17,372 nt of DNA. Origin: Desulfatitalea sp. UBA4791. Its GTDB lineage: Bacteria > Desulfobacterota > Desulfobacteria > Desulfobacterales > Desulfosarcinaceae. A model generated the notes under the pieces. That model was not told where the DNA came from. It made no database searches and was given only the letters and a program-made list of their open reading frames with translations. The stretch's first letter is position 1, and each line of letters starts with the position of its first letter. The stretch is taken from NCBI GenBank assembly GCA_002402905.1, contig DHGT01000058.1, forward strand, positions 695-18,066, read 5' to 3'. Below, in pieces: positions 1 to 7,278 of the stretch. Both the position numbers and the translations under genes were made by a program.

Positions 1-103
1 CTCGTACTCGATGGTTTTGCTTTCGAGGCTTGAAAATGCAAGCTTCGGCAGGTATTTTTCGATGACGAGTACGAGTACCGCAGCGCTGAGTACGAGTACG
101 ATG
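1..103. repeat. GAGTAC-based short repeats, direct and inverted
   Basis: The unit CGAGTACGAGTAC at 66-78 recurs as GAGTACGAGTACGATG at 88-103 in the same direction, with a 9-base spacer. The first ten bases of the window (CTCGTACTCG) are the exact reverse complement of 66-75, so the element has both direct and inverted copies and may continue to the left. Read in frame from base 61, the repeats encode an acidic, tyrosine-rich run (Asp, Glu and Tyr alternating) that stops at 130-132. No start codon or ribosome site precedes it, so I do not call it a gene. It could be an interspersed repeat or the worn-out tail of a gene. Confidence 0.55.
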
Positions 104-171
104 TGGACTTATCGGGGTTAGAATTATCTTAGCGCTTATGGGGCAGGGTCAAGCAGTGGGGGGGGCAGCAG

Positions 172-744
172 ATGCAGTCGAAAAAGGTATTGTTGGACGG
201 GGTCGGTGAAATACTGCTCGAGCGAAGCGCGAGGGCGAGGCACATCAATCTGTCGGTCAAGCCTTTCAAAGGCATTCGCGTGGCCGTGCCCAAAGGAGTT
301 TCTTTCCAGGATGCACTGGCCGTGGCCCGGGACAAGGCCCCCTGGCTGGCTCGGCACCTGGCACGTATGGCGCGCGTGGAGCAAATGGTGCGTGACCGAA
401 AAATCGAGACCGACCTGACACCGTCTCAGGTGAGATCTATTCTGGTCGAACGGCTCGATCTGCTGGCCGAGCGTCACGGTTTTCGGTACAACCGGGTATT
501 CGTGCGCCATCAACGCACCCGTTGGGGCAGTTGTTCGCACAAGAACAATATCAATCTGAATGCCAGGCTGATTCTTCTGCCGGAAGCGCTCATGGAGTAT
601 ACGATCCTGCATGAGCTGGTTCACACCCGCGTCAAAAACCACGGGCCGGCTTTCTGGAAAGAGCTGGCAAAGTGCGTACCTGATCCAAAGGCGCTGGACA
701 AGCAGCTCAATGACTATTGGGCCCTCCTGGTGAGCCGCGGCTAA
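172..744 (+). CDS. YgjP-like M48-family zinc metallopeptidase (DUF45)
   Basis: This is a 190-residue soluble protein. It carries the gluzincin motif HELVH at residues 147-151 and a further histidine at 157 (sequence NHGPAFW), as expected for the third zinc ligand of the YgjP/WLM-like branch. The family-typical RWGSCS stretch is at 117-122. E. coli YgjP-type proteins are somewhat longer, but the catalytic half is complete. Their physiological substrate is not established, so the role here is limited to predicted intracellular metalloprotease. The ATG at 172 follows a G-rich tract at 158-165 that can serve as a ribosome site. The stop codon overlaps the stop of the convergent histidine kinase gene (741-744), leaving no room for a separate terminator. 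Identification is by motif only. Confidence 0.85.
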   Translation: MQSKKVLLDGVGEILLERSARARHINLSVKPFKGIRVAVPKGVSFQDALAVARDKAPWLARHLARMARVEQMVRDRKIETDLTPSQVRSILVERLDLLAERHGFRYNRVFVRHQRTRWGSCSHKNNINLNARLILLPEALMEYTILHELVHTRVKNHGPAFWKELAKCVPDPKALDKQLNDYWALLVSRG

Positions 745-3700
745 TTGCCCAGGATCTCCCGGATCTTCAGGCTCAGTTGATCGATACTGAAGGGTTTTTG
801 AATAAAGCCCCGGCATCCGCGGGCGACGATTTCTTCGGCCTTTTCGGTCAGACTGTAGCCGCTGGACAGCAGCACGTTGACCTGGGGGGTCATCGCTCTG
901 AGGCGATCGAACACTTCGCCGCCGCCAAAACCCGGCATGACCATGTCCAAAATGACCATATCGATGCGATCCCCGGCGCGCTGGTAAAGGTCGATGGCTT
1001 CCTTGCCGCCATGGGCCGAAAGCACGGTATACCCGAGCGTTTCGAGCATGGCACGGTTGACGTCCAATATCACCTCCTCATCATCGACCAGAAGAATGGT
1101 GCCGGATCCTTTGGGAGGGGCCGCCGCGGCCGTTGGTTCGTTTTGGACTTTAACATCGGTGGCCGGCAGATAGACATAAAAGGTCGTCCCTTCGCCCGGC
1201 CGGCTGACAAAGTCGATGGCGCCATCATGGTTCTTGATGATGCCATAGGTGGACGCCAGTCCCAAACCGGTTCCGCGGCCGATCTCCTTGGTCGTGAAAA
1301 AGGGTTCGAAGATCTTGTGCTGGATCTCCGGGGAGATACCGGTCCCCGTGTCGGCGACCGATATCCGGACATAGCGTCCCGGCGCAATCCCGAACGATCG
1401 GGCAAGGTCGTCGTCGATCGTCACATTTCGGGTCTCTACAAAAATATTCCCGCCATCGGGCATGGCCTGCCAGGCATTGATGCACAGGTTGAGCAGCACC
1501 TGTTCGATCTGGCTCTGATCGGCCATGACCGGCCAGATGTGTTCCTGGTGTTTGTGAATGATCTGGATCTCCTTGCGCGTGCGGCCGAACATGCCGGCCG
1601 TGCCGATTACCACCTGGTTCAAATCCACCGGTTTGACCAGATATTTGCCACCGCGGGCAAATCCGAGCAATTGGCGGGTAAGGTCCGCACCCCCGGCAAC
1701 GCACGCCTCTATGCTTTTGAGTTTGTCGTAGTTGCGGTGGTCGGGTGGGGTATGCATGAGCATCAGCGAGACATTGCCTTGGATCCCCATGAGCAGGTTG
1801 TTGAAATCATGCGCCACGCCACCGGCGAGCGTGCCGATGCCTTCCAGGCGCTGGATCTGCTGGAAACGCGCTTCGAGCTTCTGTTTTTCCTTTTCGGCGT
1901 TGAGTCGTTCGGTGATATCCAAGACCAGCCCCCGAAAACCCGTCGGGCGGCCGTCGTCATCGTTCATCAGCGCCGCGGTGGCTTCAATGGTCTTGCGTGC
2001 GCCGTTCCTGTCGGTGATCGTGTAGCGGGAGAGCTCGTGCGGCTCGCCGGTGAAGAAAATTTTCTTGAAGCGCGTTTCGATGGCCGGGATGTCATGCGGA
2101 TCGATGTAGTCGCGATAGTTGATGCCCGTCAACGCCTGCTTTTCGGCATATCCGAACATCGCGGCCAACGGATCGTTGAAGAACGTCAGATTTCCTTCCA
2201 GATCGATTTCGTAGTACCCGTTGGAGATGTTTTCCACAATGGAACGGTATTTCGCCTCGCTCTTCTGCAGCTGCTCTTCTTTCTTCTTGCGTGTCTCCAC
2301 TTCGCGGTGCAACTGGTCATTGGTCTTTTCCATGTCACGGGTGCGCTCGTGCACCAGTTCTTCGAGCTGGTTCTGGTAACGGCGCAGCTCGAATTCGGCC
2401 CGCTTACGGTCGTTGATGGCCCGCAGCGAACCGATGATCCGATCGGGCACGCCCGGTGAACGGTATCGGACGATGGCGTTGATGGCGCAATAGATCAATT
2501 CACCTTCACGATTGCGCAGCTGCAGTTCGTAATCGTCGACTTTGCCCTGCTTGAGGATGGTGTCGATGAAATCCCGGCGTGTTTGCGGATCGGCATAAAA
2601 CCGATCGAAAGTCACGCCGATGAGCTCCTCGCGGGTATAGCTGGAGAATTTTTCCACCGAAGGGCTGATCTCCAGGATGCAGCCGTCGAGTGAGGTCTCG
2701 TAATAGACATCCTGGATGTTTTCGAAAATGGTTCTGTATTTCTCTTCGCTGCTGCGCAGGGCCTCTTTCATGCGGGTGAACGAGTCGGCCGTCTCTTGAA
2801 TCTCTTTGTATCTGGACCCGGTGTCGAAATTCTGGGAAAGGTCGTGCTGTTTGATGGCCAGGGCCTCTTTTTCCAGATTGGCCAGGGGGCGGATGATGCC
2901 CTGTGCCGCTCGCAAACCGATCAGGGTGGCCAGAACGGAGAGGGCCAGCGTGATCAACAGGTTGAAGGATCGATTGCTTTTGATACTGCCCAGATAGTCG
3001 CTTTCCGGTAGATAGACGCCGATGATCCAGGGCCAGTTGGAGTCGAAGAACGGGGTGAACATGGTGTGGTAAGCTTGACCGCCATGGACGAACCGGGCAA
3101 AGCGGGGGCCGTCCAGACGGATGCGGCCGTCCTCCCGTTGGGTGACGCCGATGGCCTGAAAGGCGGCTTTGCTGAGCGCGTGGTCCAGTTCGTCGATCTT
3201 GACGAGCCGGATGTTGCCGGTCTCCGGGTCACCGGTGTGGGTGAGTTTGGTCACATCCGGAAAGGCGACCACGTCTCCGTTGCTGTTGATCATGAAGGCG
3301 CTGCCGTTTTTGCCGATGCGCAGGTTGCCGATAAAGGTGGACAACTGATCGATTTCGATGTCCACACCGACGATGGCCTGCAGCGGGTTGTCTTCGGGTG
3401 CGTCGTCTCGTCTATGGTTCGGATAGATGGGCCCTGCGATGGTGATGCCCGGTTTCTGGGAAGAAAAAAAGATGTAAGGGTCGGTCCATACGATGGCATT
3501 GCGTTCCACGGCCTTGCGGTACCACGGCCGGGTTCGCGGATCAAAGGCGTCGGCCGGGTCCAGGGTCTCATCGATGATTCGCGCGTTTCGGTCGCGCCAG
3601 ATGAAACGGGTTTGCCTCTTACCGTCCTTGTGGGTGATGATTTTCGTCCGAAGACCGTCCGGTGCATGGGTCGTGTCGCGGTTGACATAAAAGAAATCGC

Positions 3701-4034
3701 CGTTGGGCTTGCCGACGTAGATGCCTGCAAAATGGGGATATATGGCAAGCTGTGTGAGAAAATAGCTTTCCATTTGGGTGGCCTGATCCTCGCGACCGCC
3801 CACCACGTCCGAGGTGATGAGCCGTTCGGTCAGCTGTGCGGCGCCTTGGGCCAGGGAGAGATGGTTTTTCGACTTTTCAATGGTCAGTTCGGCGATATTT
3901 TGCATGATATCGTGTGCATGGCGCAGTAAAACCTTTTCCGATGAAAAGTAGGTGGAGGAGGTGATGATCGATTGGGTCCCCCAGATCAGGCCGAGCACAC
4001 CGAGAATGAGCGTTAAGCGGATAGAAATTTTCAT
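741..4034 (-). CDS. Membrane hybrid sensor histidine kinase: Cache, two PAS, HisKA, HATPase, receiver
   Basis: This is a 1097-residue hybrid kinase. Membrane helix 1 lies at about residues 7-25. A large periplasmic double-Cache-type sensor spans roughly 30-345 (NWPWIIGVY is near its end). Helix 2 starts at 358 and is followed by a HAMP-like linker. PAS domains begin near 431 and 595, with a charged coiled coil between them. The HisKA box GGVAHDFNN carries the phospho-acceptor His742. The ATPase shows the N box (NLCINAWQAM) and the G boxes DTGTGI and GRGTGLGL. A C-terminal receiver has acidic residues at 984-985, Asp1030 in ILDMVMPG and Lys1080 in QKPF, so the internal phosphorelay looks intact. 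The ATG follows GAGGGT at a short distance. No DNA-binding response regulator is encoded nearby, so the downstream partner is unknown. Cache sensors bind small extracellular metabolites; which one cannot be read here. Confidence 0.93.
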   Translation of the reverse strand: MKISIRLTLILGVLGLIWGTQSIITSSTYFSSEKVLLRHAHDIMQNIAELTIEKSKNHLSLAQGAAQLTERLITSDVVGGREDQATQMESYFLTQLAIYPHFAGIYVGKPNGDFFYVNRDTTHAPDGLRTKIITHKDGKRQTRFIWRDRNARIIDETLDPADAFDPRTRPWYRKAVERNAIVWTDPYIFFSSQKPGITIAGPIYPNHRRDDAPEDNPLQAIVGVDIEIDQLSTFIGNLRIGKNGSAFMINSNGDVVAFPDVTKLTHTGDPETGNIRLVKIDELDHALSKAAFQAIGVTQREDGRIRLDGPRFARFVHGGQAYHTMFTPFFDSNWPWIIGVYLPESDYLGSIKSNRSFNLLITLALSVLATLIGLRAAQGIIRPLANLEKEALAIKQHDLSQNFDTGSRYKEIQETADSFTRMKEALRSSEEKYRTIFENIQDVYYETSLDGCILEISPSVEKFSSYTREELIGVTFDRFYADPQTRRDFIDTILKQGKVDDYELQLRNREGELIYCAINAIVRYRSPGVPDRIIGSLRAINDRKRAEFELRRYQNQLEELVHERTRDMEKTNDQLHREVETRKKKEEQLQKSEAKYRSIVENISNGYYEIDLEGNLTFFNDPLAAMFGYAEKQALTGINYRDYIDPHDIPAIETRFKKIFFTGEPHELSRYTITDRNGARKTIEATAALMNDDDGRPTGFRGLVLDITERLNAEKEKQKLEARFQQIQRLEGIGTLAGGVAHDFNNLLMGIQGNVSLMLMHTPPDHRNYDKLKSIEACVAGGADLTRQLLGFARGGKYLVKPVDLNQVVIGTAGMFGRTRKEIQIIHKHQEHIWPVMADQSQIEQVLLNLCINAWQAMPDGGNIFVETRNVTIDDDLARSFGIAPGRYVRISVADTGTGISPEIQHKIFEPFFTTKEIGRGTGLGLASTYGIIKNHDGAIDFVSRPGEGTTFYVYLPATDVKVQNEPTAAAAPPKGSGTILLVDDEEVILDVNRAMLETLGYTVLSAHGGKEAIDLYQRAGDRIDMVILDMVMPGFGGGEVFDRLRAMTPQVNVLLSSGYSLTEKAEEIVARGCRGFIQKPFSIDQLSLKIREILGN

Positions 4035-4113
4035 TGCACCCTCGACGGGTTACCGCGACAGAAGACAACCCGCAGGTATTCAGTTCACAGATCTGCACCA
4101 AACAGCAAGAGAG

Positions 4114-4142
4114 TGCTTACACAGGATGGGCGAGCGTGTCAA
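4114..4142 (-). promoter_or_regulatory. Possible promoter of the hybrid kinase gene
   Basis: On the minus strand a perfect -35 hexamer TTGACA lies at 4142-4137. Seventeen bases later comes TAAGCA (4119-4114), which matches only two positions of the -10 consensus. The -35 box and spacing are good and the -10 box is poor, so this would need activation or is a chance match. It would give a leader of about 70 bases in front of the kinase ATG. Confidence 0.25.
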
Positions 4143-4188
4143 TTGCGTGTGCCGCATAGCGGACAACGATCCGGCATCGCGGATCGGG

Positions 4189-4204
4189 TGGGATGCGGTT
4201 TGCC
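4189..4204 (+). promoter_or_regulatory. Candidate sigma-54-type promoter before the small membrane protein
   Basis: TGGGATGCGGTTTGCC places GG (4190-4191) exactly ten bases before GC (4202-4203), the required -24/-12 spacing, and keeps the TTGC element. Positions 4 and 6 of TGGCAC are not matched. If used, transcription would begin near 4215, which fits the GTG start at 4256 and excludes the upstream in-frame ATG at 4193. A weaker sigma-70 reading (TTGCCT, 17 bases, TATGTA) overlaps it. Confidence 0.3.
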
Positions 4205-4255
4205 TTTATCGCCGACAGATTGTATGTAGGACCAAACCGTTGGGAGATCGGAACC

Positions 4256-4525
4256 GTGAAAATTGATGCCAATCCGCTTTTTCGAAGAGTCATCACGCCT
4301 TGGTACGACAGCAATGCGGCCTGCTGGATCGTGCTGATTTTTCTGGTGGCCGTGGTCTTGTTCAGCGTGGCGGGCATCGTGGTGGCCCGTTCCCAACCCG
4401 ATTATCATCATCACACCTGGCTGCCCGCCACCCTCCTTGCATTGAGCGTGTCGGCCGTTGGATCGGTTGCATTTCGGCTGATCAAACGCCGGTATGACCA
4501 GCAGGCGCAGAATCGGGAGTTTTAA
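4256..4525 (+). CDS. Small two-helix inner-membrane protein, unknown function
   Basis: This is an 89-residue protein with a polar N-terminus containing NPLFRR and TPWYDS, a first hydrophobic helix at about 22-44, a short loop with QPDYHHH (three consecutive histidines at 51-53), a second helix at about 54-75, and a basic tail (IKRRY). I choose the GTG at 4256 because GGGAG lies nine bases upstream. The in-frame ATG at 4193 has no comparable site, would sit inside a candidate promoter, and would add residues that look unlike the rest. The conserved-looking N-terminal motif suggests a real family of small membrane proteins, but I cannot assign a function. It is divergent from the hybrid kinase gene and shares its control region, and it converges on the thioredoxin gene 21 bases away. 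Confidence 0.65.
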   Translation: MKIDANPLFRRVITPWYDSNAACWIVLIFLVAVVLFSVAGIVVARSQPDYHHHTWLPATLLALSVSAVGSVAFRLIKRRYDQQAQNREF

Positions 4526-4533
4526 GGGCCAAT

Positions 4534-4552
4534 CCGTGCCGGTGGTTCACGG
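4534..4552. terminator. Weak shared hairpin between convergent genes
   Basis: CCGTG at 4534-4538 pairs with CACGG at 4548-4552 across a 9-base loop, in the 21-base gap between the membrane protein and thioredoxin stops. It extends 6 bases into the thioredoxin gene. No uninterrupted T-run follows on either strand, so terminator function is doubtful. Confidence 0.2.
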
Positions 4553-5014
4553 CTGTTTCAAAAACTCGCTGTATCCCATCTTCAGATAGCTGTCGGTCTG
4601 GATGTATTTGAGCAGGGGCAAAAACCTGGCGGCTTCGATATACCCCGGCCAGTGGGCGATATCTTCTCCCTTCGGCGTCAGGAAACGCAGGTTGGGGACG
4701 CCGTTGATGCGATAGCGGGCGGCAAGTTTTGGGTTTTGCTCAGAATTGATGCGCACCGGGATGTAATTCTGATTCACGTAGGCGGCGATCTCTTTGTCGA
4801 TGAAGGTGCTTTGTTCCAGTTTGCGGCAATAGGTGCACCAATCCGTATAAAAATAGAGCAGATATTTTCGGGAAGCATCCTGTCCGAATTTTTGCGCTTC
4901 GTCGAAGGTGATCCAGTTGATGCCGTCGTTCGGTGCAGTGGATGCGCCGGTGCCGATGGGCAGGATCCCAAAGGCGATGATCAATCCCAAACATATATAA
5001 ACATAACGCTTCAT
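4547..5014 (-). CDS. Exported thioredoxin-fold protein
   Basis: The protein has 155 residues. Residues 1-25 form a signal peptide or N-terminal anchor (basic start, then a hydrophobic stretch ending near TGAST). The thioredoxin-like domain has the active site WCTYC (Cys60, Cys63) and the cis-proline GVPN (Pro107). The sequence DWCTYCRKLE followed by TF resembles the SoxW/thioredoxin_7 type rather than classical TrxA. It should act in the periplasm as a disulfide reductant. The ribosome site AAGGAG overlaps the stop of the upstream CcdA-like gene (TAAGGAG), so the two are probably translationally coupled. CcdA-type proteins deliver electrons to exactly this kind of partner. Targets may include cytochrome c biogenesis or other oxidised periplasmic thiols; the sequence does not decide between them. 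Confidence 0.88.
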   Translation of the reverse strand: MKRYVYICLGLIIAFGILPIGTGASTAPNDGINWITFDEAQKFGQDASRKYLLYFYTDWCTYCRKLEQSTFIDKEIAAYVNQNYIPVRINSEQNPKLAARYRINGVPNLRFLTPKGEDIAHWPGYIEAARFLPLLKYIQTDSYLKMGYSEFLKQP

Positions 5015-5024
5015 GGGTCACTCC

Positions 5025-5729
5025 TTAATAGCCGATATACGTCAGCAATCTGAATTTGTCGGTGATCAACAATATGCCGGTGAGGATGAGAAGGATACCG
5101 GCGGCGATGTTGATATACCGAATCGCTTTGGCGGCGCGGCGCACGAACGAGAATAGAAAGTGGATGCCGATCGACAAGGCGATGAACGGCAAGGCCAGGC
5201 CGGCCGAATAAAGCGACAATAGTCCGACGCCTTGGAGCACGGTATCCTGGTTGCCGGCCAAAATTAAAATGGATCCCAACATCGGTCCGATGCACGGGCT
5301 CCAACCCGCGCCGAAGGCCATCCCGATCAGGACGGTGCCCAATAGATGCACCGGTTTGCGGTCGATGTGGGCTCGTTTTTCGATGTCCAGGGCGCGGATG
5401 CGCAGCACCCCCAGCAGATGGAGGCCAAGGAGGATGATCAACACGCCGCCGGCAATTCTGAGATAGACCTTGGCGCCCTGGAGCAATCCGCTGAAATAGG
5501 CGGCCGTTGCTCCCAGCAGGATGAAAACGATGGAAAAGCCGAACACGAAGGCCAACGTGCTGTAAAGGACCTTCCGGCGCGCCCCGGCGCCTTCGGCCCG
5601 CGCCAACTCGTCTATGGATATTCCCGTAATAAAGGAAAAATAAGACGGTACCAGGGGCAGGATACACGGCGAAAAAAAAGACAGCAGCCCGGCGAGGAGT
5701 GCGGCACTATATTCGATCTCTTCAAACAT
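5025..5729 (-). CDS. CcdA/DsbD-type transmembrane electron transporter
   Basis: The protein has 234 residues and about six hydrophobic helices. The two membrane cysteines lie in the family's typical settings: SPCILPLVPSY near the N-terminus (Cys22) and GWSPCIGPMLGS in the middle (Cys146). The length fits CcdA, the isolated membrane domain of DsbD, which passes electrons from cytoplasmic thioredoxin across the membrane. No thioredoxin domain is fused to it, and the following gene supplies one. The start at 5729 gives a sensible first helix, but its ribosome site is weak; I see no better start. It lies 39 bases after the MauE/DoxX-like gene and 10 bases before the thioredoxin gene. Confidence 0.92.
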   Translation of the reverse strand: MFEEIEYSAALLAGLLSFFSPCILPLVPSYFSFITGISIDELARAEGAGARRKVLYSTLAFVFGFSIVFILLGATAAYFSGLLQGAKVYLRIAGGVLIILLGLHLLGVLRIRALDIEKRAHIDRKPVHLLGTVLIGMAFGAGWSPCIGPMLGSILILAGNQDTVLQGVGLLSLYSAGLALPFIALSIGIHFLFSFVRRAAKAIRYINIAAGILLILTGILLITDKFRLLTYIGY

Positions 5730-5768
5730 GGGTACAGGGTTTCATGTCATGGGTTTTGTGAAACGGGG

Positions 5769-6251
5769 TCATCCCGGTCGTTGGCCGGATCGCTCCATGG
5801 TAGGGGCGGCGGTCCGCGCACGGGCCATGACCAGCAACGCGATGGTCAACAGCACGATGTCTCTCAGAAAGTCCAGGTACATCTGTCCACTGGCGGTGCT
5901 GTCCAATGAAAAACAGCCGCAGGCGATATCCAGGCCGCGATAGGCATTATAGCCCAGAGCGGCCAGGAAAACGACGAGCAACGAGGCGATGACCAGTGCC
6001 CCGCCCCGCACCAGTTGGCCGGAAATCAGGCAGATGCCGCTGATCATTTCGAGCCATGGCAACAGCCATGCCACAGCATTGACCCAGGTGCCGGGCAGGA
6101 TCTGATAGTTGGCGATGGCCTGGGCAAATGCGGCCGGATCGAGGATTTTATCCCAACTGGCGTAAACAAAAATGGCACCGAGAGCGATACGCCCGCTGAC
6201 TTCCAGGGCTTTCGACCAATGTTGCATCATGGGTGATACTTTTTTGAGCAT
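5769..6251 (-). CDS. MauE/DoxX-family redox-associated membrane protein
   Basis: The protein has 160 residues and four hydrophobic helices. It contains SWDKILDP after the first helix and a CGCF motif (Cys111, Cys113) after YRGLDIA. That layout is typical of the MauE/DoxX-like group found with thiol-redox genes. MauE is needed for disulfide-rich methylamine dehydrogenase maturation, but most relatives are uncharacterised, so only a link to quinone or thiol redox chemistry is inferred. The ATG at 6251 is 8 bases after the proC stop, and the AAGGG in front of it is unusually close to the start. The paired ATGs at codons 8-9 are an alternative start without a better site. The proline- and arginine-rich tail after residue 143 looks disordered. 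Confidence 0.82.
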   Translation of the reverse strand: MLKKVSPMMQHWSKALEVSGRIALGAIFVYASWDKILDPAAFAQAIANYQILPGTWVNAVAWLLPWLEMISGICLISGQLVRGGALVIASLLVVFLAALGYNAYRGLDIACGCFSLDSTASGQMYLDFLRDIVLLTIALLVMARARTAAPTMERSGQRPG

Positions 6252-6259
6252 ATCCCTTG

Positions 6260-7090
6260 CTATCCCAAACGGACCGCTTCGCCCAACTCCTTGGCCCGCA
6301 GCGCAGCGGTTTCTACGGCGTTCATGAGGCTGGCGCGGACGCCTCCACGTTCCAATGCATGCAGCCCTGCAATGGTCGTGCCGCCTGGAGATGTAACCAG
6401 GTCCCTCAGTTGGCCGGGATGCATCTGGGTATCCAGGTGGAGTTTTGCGGCGCCCATTAATGTTTGGGCCGCCAGCAGCAGGGCATCGTTTCTTGCCAAC
6501 CCGACTTTGACGCCGGCGTCCGCCAGTGCATCCAGCATGACAAAGACATAGGCCGGGCCGCTTCCGCTCAAGCCGGTGACGCCGTCGAGAAGATGCTCGG
6601 CTTGAACGATAATGCAGCGGCCGACCGAGTTGAAAATCGCCTGGGCCAGCTCGAGGTCCGCTTTTTGGGCATGCTCGCCCGGTGCCACGGCCGTTGCGCC
6701 GGCTTCTACCGAAACACAGACATTGGGCATGGCACGCACCAGGCGAAGCGGTTGGTTGGCCAACGCGGCAATGGCCTTGAGGGGTACCCCGGCGGCGATT
6801 GAAATGATGACCTTGCTGTCGTCCAATGCCGCCGCGGTCTCTTTGATGACCGCCCCCATGCTCTGGGGTTTAACGGCATAAATAATCACATCGCAGTGTC
6901 TGACCAGTTCAACGTTGTCCGCCACGGTTCGAATCGCATAGGTGGCTTGCAACTCGGCGCGTCTCTCCTCGCGGGCATCCGAACAGAACAGTTGGCCGGG
7001 GGTCGACAGCCCACTGCGCAGCAGTCCTTTAATCAGTGCTTCGCCCATGTTGCCGGCGCCGATGAAGCCGATGTGTTGACCTTGAAGCAT
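6260..7090 (-). CDS. proC: Pyrroline-5-carboxylate reductase
   Basis: The enzyme reduces 1-pyrroline-5-carboxylate to proline with NAD(P)H, the last step of proline synthesis, in the cytoplasm. The 276-residue length is standard. The N-terminal Rossmann motif GFIGAGNMGEA is at 8-18, VKPQ at 73-76, MPN at 121-123, the family signature region GLSGSGPAY at 173-181 and TSPGGTTIAG at 233-242. All expected motifs are intact. The ATG is preceded by AAGGAC at a normal distance and by a sigma-70 type promoter (7160-7187). It is the first gene of a run with three redox membrane or periplasmic genes. These have no obvious biochemical link to proline, so the operon is probably one of convenience. Confidence 0.96.
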   Translation of the reverse strand: MLQGQHIGFIGAGNMGEALIKGLLRSGLSTPGQLFCSDAREERRAELQATYAIRTVADNVELVRHCDVIIYAVKPQSMGAVIKETAAALDDSKVIISIAAGVPLKAIAALANQPLRLVRAMPNVCVSVEAGATAVAPGEHAQKADLELAQAIFNSVGRCIIVQAEHLLDGVTGLSGSGPAYVFVMLDALADAGVKVGLARNDALLLAAQTLMGAAKLHLDTQMHPGQLRDLVTSPGGTTIAGLHALERGGVRASLMNAVETAALRAKELGEAVRLG

Positions 7091-7116
7091 CTTGTATGTC
7101 CTTATGGTTGGCTTTG

Positions 7117-7132
7117 TGGCACAATATTTGCT
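7117..7132 (+). promoter_or_regulatory. Sigma-54 (RpoN) promoter facing the exported protein gene
   Basis: TGGCACAATATTTGCT matches the -24/-12 consensus TGGCACGNNNNTTGCW at every fixed position except the G after TGGCAC. GG (7118-7119) and GC (7130-7131) are separated by exactly ten bases, as RpoN requires. The predicted start is near 7143, giving a leader of about 136 bases to the TTG codon at 7279. Activator sites would have to lie inside the divergent proC gene or in the leader. Confidence 0.75.
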
Positions 7133-7159
7133 TTTCTTTCCGGATGCGATTTAAAGGCT

Positions 7160-7187
7160 ACTTTAGGACTTGACGTTGGATTGTCAA
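7160..7187 (-). promoter_or_regulatory. Sigma-70 type promoter of proC
   Basis: On the minus strand a perfect TTGACA (7187-7182) is followed after 16 bases by TAAAGT (7165-7160), which matches four of six -10 positions. Transcription would start near 7153 with a leader of about 60 bases. It faces the sigma-54 promoter, and the two transcripts would overlap at their 5' ends. Confidence 0.55.
7170..7187. repeat. Palindrome TTGAC-8-GTCAA on the proC promoter
   Basis: TTGAC at 7170-7174 is mirrored by GTCAA at 7183-7187 with an 8-base spacer. The right arm coincides with the proC -35 box and the whole lies in the leader of the rightward sigma-54 transcript. It could be an operator-like site, but five-base arms are short. 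Confidence 0.35.
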
Positions 7188-7278
7188 TAAAAAAAACAGA
7201 TGGTAAAAGCGGCGCAGACGCCTTGACCCTAAGGCATGATCCGGAGTATGAAAGAGCCAAAACACTAAGGAGCGATTC

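Noticed and set aside
61..103. CRISPR-like repeat array
   Set aside because: The units are short, only two direct copies exist, and the spacer is 9 bases, far from CRISPR geometry.
717..2459. Long open frame of 580 codons antisense to the hybrid kinase
   Set aside because: It mirrors the kinase coding strand, has no recognisable domain, and arises from GC-rich codon use. The opposite frame has complete kinase domains.
3066..3929. 287-codon open frame antisense to the Cache region
   Set aside because: It lies wholly inside the kinase gene and its sequence looks like reverse translation of the sensor domain.
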